Positions 1 through 5,492 of a stretch of 5,563 nt of DNA are shown here, in pieces. A program made the translations under genes and the position numbers. Within the stretch, counting starts at the first letter, position 1. The number at the start of each line of letters is the position of its first letter. Origin of the DNA: Alcaligenaceae bacterium (GTDB lineage Bacteria > Pseudomonadota > Gammaproteobacteria > Burkholderiales > Burkholderiaceae); NCBI GenBank assembly GCA_947372575.1, contig CANBUF010000153.1, forward strand, positions 1 to 5,563, written 5' to 3'. The notes under the pieces are model-generated. The model was not told where the DNA came from and made no database searches. It saw only the letters and a program-made list of their open reading frames with translations.

Positions 1-216
1 GGGACCGCAGCCGCGATTCCCGGCACGCTGGTTAATCTTGCTGCGGGTGGGGGCACACTGGATGCTGTGCGTTTTGGTCATCCCTCCGGCACCTTGCGCG
101 TGGGTGCGCAGGCCAGCGAAAACGATGGCGAATGGACTGTAAAAAAGGCCATCATGAGCCGCAGTGCGCGCGTCTTGATGGAAGGCTGGGTCCGTATTCC
201 TGGTGACACATTCTGA
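1..216 (+). CDS. prpF: 2-methylaconitate isomerase PrpF, C-terminal end (5' truncated by window)
   Basis: Frame 1 is open from the first base to TGA at 214-216, giving the last 71 residues of a protein whose start lies outside the window. The tail carries the PrpF C-terminal pattern: a Gly-rich stretch, then FGHPSGTLRVGAQA, then MSRSARVLMEGWVRIPG. PrpF is a cytosolic enzyme with a diaminopimelate-epimerase-like fold. It isomerises the AcnD product to 2-methyl-cis-aconitate in the methylcitrate cycle of propionate catabolism. The catalytic residues lie in the missing upstream part, so activity cannot be judged here. In known clusters the gene usually follows prpB, prpC and acnD, which would be to the left. 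An intrinsic terminator (274-309) follows, so this is probably the last gene of the prp operon. The family call is from recognition of the conserved tail. Confidence 0.88.
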   Translation, partial: GTAAAIPGTLVNLAAGGGTLDAVRFGHPSGTLRVGAQASENDGEWTVKKAIMSRSARVLMEGWVRIPGDTF

Positions 217-233
217 GTCGATTGCCTAACGAT

Positions 234-266
234 CATCCAGGGTAGTGTTCTCAACTACACTGGATG
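234..266 (+). other. Imperfect hairpin between prpF and its terminator
   Basis: Bases 234-240 (catccag) pair with 260-266 (ctggatg). After one G/A mismatch (241/259), 242-246 (gtagt) pair with 254-258 (actac), leaving a 7-base loop. That makes 12 pairs with one mismatch. Only three Ts follow, so it is not a classic intrinsic terminator by itself. It sits just before the strong terminator and may protect the 3' end of prp mRNA or act with that terminator as a pair. The role is inferred. Confidence 0.5.
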
Positions 267-273
267 TTTCACG

Positions 274-309
274 AAGACGCCGCCCTTTCTTTGTGCGGCG
301 TTTTTTTTT
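274..309 (+). terminator. Rho-independent terminator of the prp operon
   Basis: Bases 277-283 (acgccgc) pair perfectly with 295-301 (gcggcgt) around an 11-base loop. The stem can extend outwards through A/T and G/T pairs (274-276 with 302-304). It runs into nine consecutive Ts at 301-309. The GC-rich stem with a direct T-run is the textbook form. It comes 58 bases after the prpF stop and only 12 bases before the ATG of the next gene. Confidence 0.9.
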
Positions 310-321
310 CACTGGTTCATC

Positions 322-717
322 ATGGCACAATACATTTCATTCATTCTGGTCTTTTCCTTCAGCTTGTTTACAACATGCGTTTTTCTTTTTGTGATTTCAG
401 GTGTCTACCTGTTTTTACTTAAGATCAAACAGGCAAACAAACTCTTCAAGCACCCTTACCTGCGCGATACGGATTACAGCCGCTACCCATTGGCCATCAA
501 AATGGAAATTGTGCTGGATTACTTCCTGCGCCTGATGTTTCCAAAATCCGACAAATGGATCGCGGGCAACGCGAACAAACTACTTGCTCACGTCGATCCC
601 AAAACCATCCCCTGGAATATCCGATGGCCAATCGTCGGACTCTGGAGTGGATGTCTGATCGGCATGGTCGCGATGCTCACGCTTTGGATCATCATCCTGA
701 GCGGCCTCGCTAAATAA
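322..717 (+). CDS. Hypothetical small membrane protein with two transmembrane helices
   Basis: I do not recognise a family for this 131-residue protein. Two strongly hydrophobic segments lie at about residues 5-33 and 103-128, and the segment between them (about 34-102) is polar and basic. Lysines just after the first helix (KIKQANK, 34-40) suggest by the positive-inside rule that the middle loop is cytoplasmic and both ends face outward. Loop motifs that can be seen are HPYLRDTDYSRYP (44-56) and a Trp/Pro-rich IPWNIRWP (96-103). The ATG at 322 is the first usable start in a frame open since the prpF stop, with no in-frame ATG, GTG or TTG between. However, there is no convincing Shine-Dalgarno: the terminator T-run ends 12 bases upstream. 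The GNAT gene follows after 24 bases, suggesting co-transcription. The coding call is supported by its length and clean membrane topology; the function is unknown. Confidence 0.75.
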   Translation: MAQYISFILVFSFSLFTTCVFLFVISGVYLFLLKIKQANKLFKHPYLRDTDYSRYPLAIKMEIVLDYFLRLMFPKSDKWIAGNANKLLAHVDPKTIPWNIRWPIVGLWSGCLIGMVAMLTLWIIILSGLAK

Positions 718-728
718 GCACAACACCC

Positions 729-733
729 AGGAG
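729..733 (+). promoter_or_regulatory. Ribosome binding site of the GNAT gene
   Basis: AGGAG at 729-733 lies 8 bases before the ATG at 742. It is a good Shine-Dalgarno match and fixes that start. It contrasts with the membrane gene just upstream, which has none. Confidence 0.8.
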
Positions 734-741
734 CGCAACAG

Positions 742-1017
742 ATGACCCTCGCAATTACCCACAATTCCGCCGCCTACTGCTTTGAAGCGGACGTCGATGG
801 ACACCGCTGTGTCATCGACTACCACCTGCGCGACAAAATCATGACCGTGACACACACCGGAGTTCCTGAGCAGGTAGGCGGTCGCGGCATTGCTGCCGTG
901 ATGACCCAATTCATGCTCGAAACGGCCCGCTCTGCAGGATGGAAGGTCGTGCCCCAGTGCAGCTATACCGCAGGTTACCTGCGCAAACATACTGAATTTT
1001 CCGATCTGATGAACTGA
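742..1017 (+). CDS. Small GNAT-fold N-acetyltransferase, NATD1/YjdJ type
   Basis: This 91-residue protein has the compact single-domain layout of the NATD1/YjdJ group (COG2388, Acetyltransf_CG), which is usually about 90-100 residues long. Visible features in order are: an N-terminal beta-sheet half (about 10-37); the motif HTGVPEQVGGRGIAAVM (38-54), with the V/P and R/Q-G-x-G/A acetyl-CoA pyrophosphate-binding loop at about 46-51; a helix (55-66); and KVVPQCSYTAGYLRKHTEFSDLM (68-90 region), whose Cys73, Tyr75 and His83 positions are the hallmark of the group. The substrate of these proteins is not well established, so none is assigned. The protein is soluble and presumably cytosolic. It starts 24 bases after the membrane gene and is probably in the same transcript. 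No T-run terminator is seen after it. The family call is firm; the biological role is open. Confidence 0.85.
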   Translation: MTLAITHNSAAYCFEADVDGHRCVIDYHLRDKIMTVTHTGVPEQVGGRGIAAVMTQFMLETARSAGWKVVPQCSYTAGYLRKHTEFSDLMN

Positions 1018-1037
1018 AGCCTCGGCACTTCAGATCG
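1002..1037 (+). other. Alternative hairpins across the GNAT stop codon
   Basis: Bases 1002-1009 (cgatctga) are exactly complementary to 1030-1037 (tcagatcg). Alternatively 1014-1019 (ctgaag) pairs with 1028-1033 (cttcag) around an 8-base loop. The two structures share their 3' arm, so only one can form at a time. Neither is followed by a T-run. One could be a weak transcript-end structure, but chance is possible. Confidence 0.3.
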
Positions 1038-1072
1038 CGACCAGAACAATGGAAATAGACGTATAAAAAATT

Positions 1073-1099
1073 AAGTCTTATATAAGATATAAGACACTT
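1073..1099 (+). promoter_or_regulatory. Palindromic operator-like site upstream of acnB
   Basis: Bases 1076-1087 (tcttatataaga) form a perfect 12-bp palindrome. The right half, tataaga, is repeated in tandem at 1081-1087 and 1088-1094. This gives a second, wider inverted repeat: gtcttat at 1075-1081 against ataagac at 1089-1095. There are thus three half-sites at 7-bp steps. The block ends just before the predicted -35 element at 1098. I recall TCTTATATAAGA-like palindromes upstream of TCA or propionate genes in related bacteria, with GntR-family regulators suggested, but that is unverified memory. The symmetry is seen directly; the regulator is unknown. Confidence 0.6.
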
Positions 1100-1126
1100 G
1101 CCCCGATGTGATCTTCGATTTACAAT
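1098..1126 (+). promoter_or_regulatory. Predicted sigma70-type promoter for acnB
   Basis: TTGCCC at 1098-1103 (4 of 6 to TTGACA) and TACAAT at 1121-1126 (5 of 6 to TATAAT) are separated by 17 bases. A start near 1133 would give a leader of about 78 bases. A weaker alternative is TTTACA at 1119-1124 with TATCTT at 1143-1148, 18 bases apart. The first is preferred for its spacing, its -10 match and its position directly after the palindromic site. Confidence 0.55.
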
Positions 1127-1156
1127 CAATGCAGATTTGCAGTATCTTTTTTTGTG

Positions 1157-1183
1157 ACCCGTCGGGTACCTCTTGCGGCACCC
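1157..1183 (+). other. Mutually exclusive short hairpins in the acnB leader
   Basis: The segment gggt at 1164-1167 can pair backwards with accc at 1157-1160. It can also pair forwards with accc at 1180-1183, helped by two inner C-G pairs (1169-1170 with 1177-1178). The stems are short and the pairings compete. They lie in the predicted 5' untranslated region, 16-25 bases before the Shine-Dalgarno. This is visible pairing only, with no match to a known riboswitch. Confidence 0.25.
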
Positions 1184-1198
1184 TCATTCAAACTTTTC

Positions 1199-1203
1199 TA
1201 AGG
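1199..1203 (+). promoter_or_regulatory. Ribosome binding site of acnB
   Basis: TAAGG at 1199-1203 lies 7 bases before the ATG at 1211. The match is moderate and the spacing good. It supports the start that yields the conserved AcnB N-terminus ([16 protein letters not shown]). Confidence 0.65.
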
Positions 1204-1210
1204 CGCTCCC

Positions 1211-3796
1211 ATGCTTGAAGCCTATCGCCAACACGTTGCAGAACGCGCAGCACTCGGTATTCCGCCGCTGCCACTGACTGCCAAACAAACTGCTGACCTG
1301 ATTGAATTGCTCAAATCGCCACCAGCTGGCGAAGGCCAGGCCCTGCTGGACCTGATTGTTCACCGCGTACCTGCTGGCGTAGATGATGCCGCCATGGTCA
1401 AAGCATCCTACCTTGCCGCAGTCGCACTCGGCACCGAAAAGTGCCCGCTGATCACTCGCGCCAAGGCAACAGAGTTGCTCGGCACCATGCTGGGTGGCTA
1501 CAACATCGGCCCCCTGGTTGAGCTGCTTGATGACGCAGAAGTCGGCACAATCGCTGCTGATGCACTGAAAAAAACCCTGCTGATGTTTGACGCGTTCCAC
1601 GATGTCAAAGAAAAAGCCCTCAAAGGCAATGCAAACGCTAAAGCCGTGATGCAGAGCTGGGCTGACGGCGAGTGGTTCACCAGCCGCCCCGAAGTCCCAC
1701 AAAGCCTGACCGTGACAGTATTCAAAGTCACAGGCGAAACCAACACGGATGATCTGTCACCTGCTCCGGATGCCTGGAGCCGTCCTGACATTCCATTACA
1801 TGCTCTGGCCATGCTTAAGAATCCGCGTCCCGGGATCGAGCCACAGGAATCCGGCAAGATTGGTCCGATCAACTTCATCAACGACCTGAAAAAGAAAGGC
1901 CATCTGGTTGCCTACGTCGGTGATGTGGTCGGCACAGGTTCTTCACGTAAATCCGCCACGAACTCCGTGCTCTGGTTTACTGGCGAAGACATTCCTTTTG
2001 TTCCAAACAAGCGTTTTGGTGGTGTCTGCCTGGGTAACAAAATTGCCCCGATTTTCTACAACACCATGGAAGACGCAGGCGCCCTGCCAATCGAACTTGA
2101 CGTCGCCAACATGAACATGGGCGATGTCGTTGAATTGCGTCCATACGAAGGCAAGGCTCTAAAAGACGGCAAAGTTATTTCAACGTTCGAAGTCAAATCA
2201 GAAGTGCTGTTTGACGAAGTCCGCGCCGGTGGCCGTATTCCCCTGATCGTCGGCCGTGGCCTGACAGGCAAGGCACGCGAAGCACTCGGTCTGCCTCCTT
2301 CAACATTGTTCCGCTTTCCGCACAACCCTGCCGCCTCCACCAAAGGCTTCACACTCGCCCAAAAAATGGTCGGTCGTGCCTGCGGTTTGCCAGAAGGCCA
2401 GGGCGTGCGCCCAGGTTCATACTGCGAACCAAAGATGACCTCGGTCGGCAGCCAGGACACCACAGGCCCCATGACCCGCGACGAGCTCAAAGATCTCGCC
2501 TGTCTGGGCTTCTCGGCAGACCTCGTGATGCAATCGTTCTGCCACACTGCGGCCTACCCAAAGTCTGTGGATGTCAAAACACATCACACCCTGCCCCAGT
2601 TCATGAGCACGCGCGGTGGAATTTCACTGCGTCCAGGCGACGGCGTGATTCACTCGTGGCTTAACCGCATGCTATTGCCCGACACAGTCGGCACAGGCGG
2701 CGACTCACACACACGTTTTCCGATCGGCATCAGCTTCCCGGCGGGTTCAGGTCTGGTCGCGTTTGCTGCAGCAACCGGCGTCATGCCTCTGGATATGCCT
2801 GAATCGATCCTGGTTCGCTTCAAAGGCAAAATGCAGCCTGGTGTGACCTTGCGTGATCTGGTAAGCGCCATTCCACTTTACGCCATCAAAGCAGGTCTGC
2901 TGACTGTTGAAAAACAGGGCAAGATCAACGCCTTCTCAGGCCGCATCCTCGAAATCGAAGGCTTACCAGACCTGAAAGTCGAACAGGCTTTTGAATTGTC
3001 CGATGCTTCAGCCGAACGCTCCGCAGCAGGTTGCACCGTTCGCCTGAATAAAGAACCCATCATCGAGTACATCAACAGCAACATCGTGATGCTCAAGTGG
3101 ATGATTGCCAATGGCTACGAAGACGAGCGCAGTCTGGCCCGTCGTATCCACGCAATGCAAGCCTGGCTCGCCAAGCCTGAACTGTTAGCGCCTGACGCTG
3201 ATGCAGAGTATGCCGAGATCATCGAGATTGACCTGGCTGACATTCATGAGCCAATCGTTGCTTGCCCGAACGATCCTGATGATGTCAAGACACTCTCAGA
3301 TGTTGCTGGCGCCAAGATTGACGAAGTCTTTATCGGCAGCTGCATGACAAACATCGGCCACTTCCGTGCAGCCTCCAAGCTGCTAGAAGGCAAGCGCGAT
3401 ATGCCCGTCAAGCTCTGGATTGCACCACCTACCAAGATGGATGCAGCCCAATTGACAGAAGAAGGCCATTACGGCGTCTTTGGCTCAGCAGGTGCGCGCA
3501 CCGAGATGCCAGGATGCTCCTTGTGCATGGGTAACCAGGCACAGGTTCGCGAAGGCGCGACCGTCATGTCGACCAGTACTCGTAACTTCCCCAACCGTCT
3601 GGGAAAGAACACCAACGTGTACCTGGGTTCGGCCGAACTGGCTGCGATCTGCTCAAAACTCGGCAGAATCCCAACCAAGGCAGAATACATGACAGACATG
3701 GGCGTACTCACTGAAAGCGGCGACAAAATCTATCAATACCTGAATTTTGACAAGATTGCCGATTACAAGGATGTCGCAGACACCATAGATGCCTGA
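1211..3796 (+). CDS. acnB: Bifunctional aconitate hydratase 2 / 2-methylisocitrate dehydratase AcnB
   Basis: This complete 861-residue protein is almost the same length as E. coli AcnB (865). It interconverts citrate and isocitrate through cis-aconitate in the TCA cycle, and also interconverts 2-methyl-cis-aconitate and 2-methylisocitrate in the methylcitrate cycle. It is cytosolic. The AcnB order is clear: an N-terminal HEAT-like helical domain (about 1-157), the swivel domain (about 168-390, with GTGSSRKSA at 241-249), then the three-domain catalytic core. Core motifs include [11 protein letters not shown] (416-426), GDSHTR (497-502), and the [4Fe-4S] ligands Cys711 (in [10 protein letters not shown]), Cys769 and Cys772 (PGCSLCMGN). 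The phosphate/carboxylate-binding STSTRNFP is at 787-794, with Arg791. No key residue is missing. The swivel domain preceding the core distinguishes it from AcnA/AcnD. It has its own likely promoter, operator-like site and terminator, so it is probably monocistronic. The nearby prpF supports the methylcitrate role. Confidence 0.98.
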   Translation: MLEAYRQHVAERAALGIPPLPLTAKQTADLIELLKSPPAGEGQALLDLIVHRVPAGVDDAAMVKASYLAAVALGTEKCPLITRAKATELLGTMLGGYNIGPLVELLDDAEVGTIAADALKKTLLMFDAFHDVKEKALKGNANAKAVMQSWADGEWFTSRPEVPQSLTVTVFKVTGETNTDDLSPAPDAWSRPDIPLHALAMLKNPRPGIEPQESGKIGPINFINDLKKKGHLVAYVGDVVGTGSSRKSATNSVLWFTGEDIPFVPNKRFGGVCLGNKIAPIFYNTMEDAGALPIELDVANMNMGDVVELRPYEGKALKDGKVISTFEVKSEVLFDEVRAGGRIPLIVGRGLTGKAREALGLPPSTLFRFPHNPAASTKGFTLAQKMVGRACGLPEGQGVRPGSYCEPKMTSVGSQDTTGPMTRDELKDLACLGFSADLVMQSFCHTAAYPKSVDVKTHHTLPQFMSTRGGISLRPGDGVIHSWLNRMLLPDTVGTGGDSHTRFPIGISFPAGSGLVAFAAATGVMPLDMPESILVRFKGKMQPGVTLRDLVSAIPLYAIKAGLLTVEKQGKINAFSGRILEIEGLPDLKVEQAFELSDASAERSAAGCTVRLNKEPIIEYINSNIVMLKWMIANGYEDERSLARRIHAMQAWLAKPELLAPDADAEYAEIIEIDLADIHEPIVACPNDPDDVKTLSDVAGAKIDEVFIGSCMTNIGHFRAASKLLEGKRDMPVKLWIAPPTKMDAAQLTEEGHYGVFGSAGARTEMPGCSLCMGNQAQVREGATVMSTSTRNFPNRLGKNTNVYLGSAELAAICSKLGRIPTKAEYMTDMGVLTESGDKIYQYLNFDKIADYKDVADTIDA

Positions 3797-3803
3797 AATC
3801 CCT

Positions 3804-3821
3804 GCGAGTCTTAACACTCGC
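3804..3821 (+). other. Small hairpin just after the acnB stop codon
   Basis: Bases 3804-3809 (gcgagt) pair exactly with 3816-3821 (actcgc) around a 6-base loop (cttaac). It begins 8 bases after the stop codon and lies before the terminator. No T-run follows, so it is not a terminator itself. Apo-AcnB of E. coli is known to bind its own mRNA 3' untranslated region, but no specific resemblance can be claimed here. Confidence 0.4.
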
Positions 3822-3835
3822 TTCAAGCACTGAAC

Positions 3836-3882
3836 AACACCCCAAACGCTGGACGCTCGTCCTGGCTGTTGGGGTGTTTTTT
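3836..3882 (+). terminator. Rho-independent terminator of acnB
   Basis: Bases 3836-3845 (aacaccccaa) pair perfectly over 10 bp with 3869-3878 (ttggggtgtt). Inside, ggac (3851-3854) pairs with gtcc (3859-3862), giving a branched or stacked stem. Six Ts follow at 3877-3882. It lies 39 bases after the acnB stop. On the minus strand the same stem is not followed by a T-run, so it would at best be a weak terminator for the convergent chemoreceptor-like gene. Confidence 0.9.
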
Positions 3883-3947
3883 ATCGAATCGCCGACGAAC
3901 CAACGGCACTTTAGAGTGTTTTTTATCGCACCGCCGAAGAACCAACG
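3874..3947. repeat. Tandem direct repeat starting in the acnB terminator tail (period 42 bp)
   Basis: The 32 bases at 3874-3905 recur at 3916-3947 with three mismatches (29 of 32 identical), offset by 42 bases. Each copy starts with GTG and six Ts, and ends with GAACCAACG. The first copy includes the 3' edge and T-tract of the terminator, so the T-tract itself is duplicated. Before the second T-tract a small stem (cact 3907-3910 with agtg 3915-3918) can form, giving a weak terminator-like second unit. It looks like a local tandem duplication that has drifted slightly. Confidence 0.8.
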
Positions 3948-3973
3948 CTACGATTCACCAGCAAGCAACGCGT

Positions 3974-5482
3974 TCAAATCAACTTGCGCAACTGCTCGAC
4001 AGATCGAGCCAATTCCTTCATGTTGCTTCCTGTTTGATCTGAACCTGCATTCACCTCCGATGAACTCGCATAAACACTGCTCATCGCATGGTTGATTTGC
4101 TCTAGGGCCGCTGCCTGCGAAATGGCATTTTTTAACAGCTCCACATTGTTAAGGGTGAGCTCATCAGCCAGTGCATTGATCTCACCAAAAGCATTACTGG
4201 CTTGCAATAAACTCTGGGAGGTTTTTCGACCCGACTCAATATTTAAACTGTAGGCCGAGTGCATCGAACCCATCGATCGCTGAACACTTAAAGCCACATC
4301 ACCTACTTCTTGAGCAAGTACTTTTATTTGACTTGAAAGCGACTGCATTTCACGCGCAATGATCGAAAAACCCACACCATACTCACCTGCGTTAACAGCT
4401 AACACCGAAGCGTTTAATGTCAGCATCCCAGATTCACTGGATAGCTCACTTGTTTTATTTGAAAGGAGTTTGACTTTTTCTAACTCATCTTCCAAGACAC
4501 TCATCTTATCCGTCAAATTTTGAATACTGCTCTCAAGCGCAAGCATATCTGCCTGACTTTTCAGCATCACATGCTGATTCTTCGTCGCCGTTGCTTGTGA
4601 AATACCTGCCAAATCGGCAGTTTTTTTGGACTGTGCCGCAACCAGCTCTGCAGATTTAGTGAGCTCTTGAATCGTTGCACTCGTCTGCATCACAGCGCTA
4701 TTCAAACTTTGGATGATGCCACCATTTTTCTTGACAACATTCTCGGTATCTAAGACCGAGTTAGAAATATTTGTAGAATAAAAAACGATATCTTTGATAA
4801 GCTTGATAGTCGCGAATCCACATAAGCTCAAACCGATCGCCAGAGAGATCAGTACACCATAATTTATATAAGATTGAGCATTGGTAATGGCTTGAGTCAG
4901 TTGATCACTGGCGCTATGCCGCAGTTGCAAATCTTTTCGTGATACAGCCTCCGCATCCAGATCCAGTGTTTGAATAAAACTAATCAGTCCTCCTTGATTC
5001 GCTAACTCAAGTGCTTCCTTTTGATTACCTGCTCTGACTTTTTCAATAATTTGACCGGAGAGCAACTCTACTTTTTCTAAATTCGCGCGGAGGTACTCCC
5101 CATCCACCATATCACTATGCGTCTGATTTTGTTCGAGAATAATTGATGCCAGGGTTTCACGTGCCACGGCCTTCGCATTGTTGTAGGTAGTGAGTGGATA
5201 TCCTTGTTGAATACTCTGCTGACCATTAATAATGACTAATGCATAGGTCGCCCTTGCCATTCGGGACAGGCTTGAATTAAAAAGCAAGACATTTGGAGCG
5301 ATATTCACAGTCTGATCAAGTGAGACAATCGCCTCTTTGACCTGACCTAATCTGAAATTAACCAGACCGTCGAGCACGCCAATCGATGCGAACGGCAAAA
5401 TCAAACAAAACAAAAACAGATATCGAAATCTAAGATAAGAAAGCCTCCCTTTGAGGAACCTAATGAAGGAGCGATTATCCAT
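3974..5482 (-). CDS. Methyl-accepting chemotaxis-like protein, HAMP-less with a divergent signalling tip
   Basis: This 502-residue membrane protein has chemoreceptor topology. TM1 is at about residues 21-37, an extracytoplasmic helical segment spans about 38-205 (four-helix-bundle size; exact type unclear), and TM2 is at about 206-229. A long cytoplasmic coiled coil with a central hairpin follows. The hairpin lies around 345-395, with LTLNA (354-358), NAGEYGVGF (364-372) and IIAREMQSL (374-382), matching the MCP consensus LALNAAIEAARAGExGRGFAVVA but degenerate. QELTKSAE (272-279) resembles the first methylation helix. Aligned without gaps to E. coli Tsr, E273 falls on the Q297 methylation site. 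TM2 then sits about 40 residues closer to the coiled coil than in Tsr, so no HAMP domain fits. No C-terminal CheR-binding pentapeptide is present. The ATG at 5482 has an AGAGGT site at 5487-5492. It appears to follow another minus-strand gene after 8 bases. The DNA is visibly more AT-rich than acnB. Family assignment is good; canonical chemotaxis signalling is doubtful. Confidence 0.88.
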   Translation of the reverse strand: MDNRSFIRFLKGRLSYLRFRYLFLFCLILPFASIGVLDGLVNFRLGQVKEAIVSLDQTVNIAPNVLLFNSSLSRMARATYALVIINGQQSIQQGYPLTTYNNAKAVARETLASIILEQNQTHSDMVDGEYLRANLEKVELLSGQIIEKVRAGNQKEALELANQGGLISFIQTLDLDAEAVSRKDLQLRHSASDQLTQAITNAQSYINYGVLISLAIGLSLCGFATIKLIKDIVFYSTNISNSVLDTENVVKKNGGIIQSLNSAVMQTSATIQELTKSAELVAAQSKKTADLAGISQATATKNQHVMLKSQADMLALESSIQNLTDKMSVLEDELEKVKLLSNKTSELSSESGMLTLNASVLAVNAGEYGVGFSIIAREMQSLSSQIKVLAQEVGDVALSVQRSMGSMHSAYSLNIESGRKTSQSLLQASNAFGEINALADELTLNNVELLKNAISQAAALEQINHAMSSVYASSSEVNAGSDQTGSNMKELARSVEQLRKLI

Positions 5483-5486
5483 ACTG

Positions 5487-5492
5487 ACCTCT
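5487..5492 (-). promoter_or_regulatory. Ribosome binding site of the chemoreceptor-like gene, overlapping an upstream stop codon
   Basis: On the minus strand AGAGGT (5492 down to 5487) lies 4 bases before the ATG at 5482. Its first two bases are part of the TAG (5493-5491) that closes the preceding open frame. This arrangement is typical of translationally coupled operon genes and supports the chosen start. Confidence 0.65.

Noticed and set aside
580..990. A 136-codon minus-strand frame across the membrane and GNAT genes
   Set aside because: The plus-strand GNAT protein is clearly recognisable and has a good ribosome binding site. The antisense product resembles nothing and is rich in low-information residues.
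1184..1702. A 172-codon minus-strand frame opposite the acnB start
   Set aside because: It is antisense to the strongly conserved AcnB N-terminus and shows no recognisable family; long antisense frames are expected in GC-biased coding DNA.
3804..3821. Iron-responsive element in the acnB 3' region
   Set aside because: The loop (cttaac) lacks the CAGTGN loop and the bulged C of an iron-responsive element, so only a plain hairpin is reported.
3874..4095. A 73-codon plus-strand frame with a repeated FFI-x-x-P-x-NQR pattern
   Set aside because: It starts inside the acnB terminator, its repeat only reflects the 42-bp DNA duplication, and it runs antisense into the receptor gene. It has no ribosome binding site.
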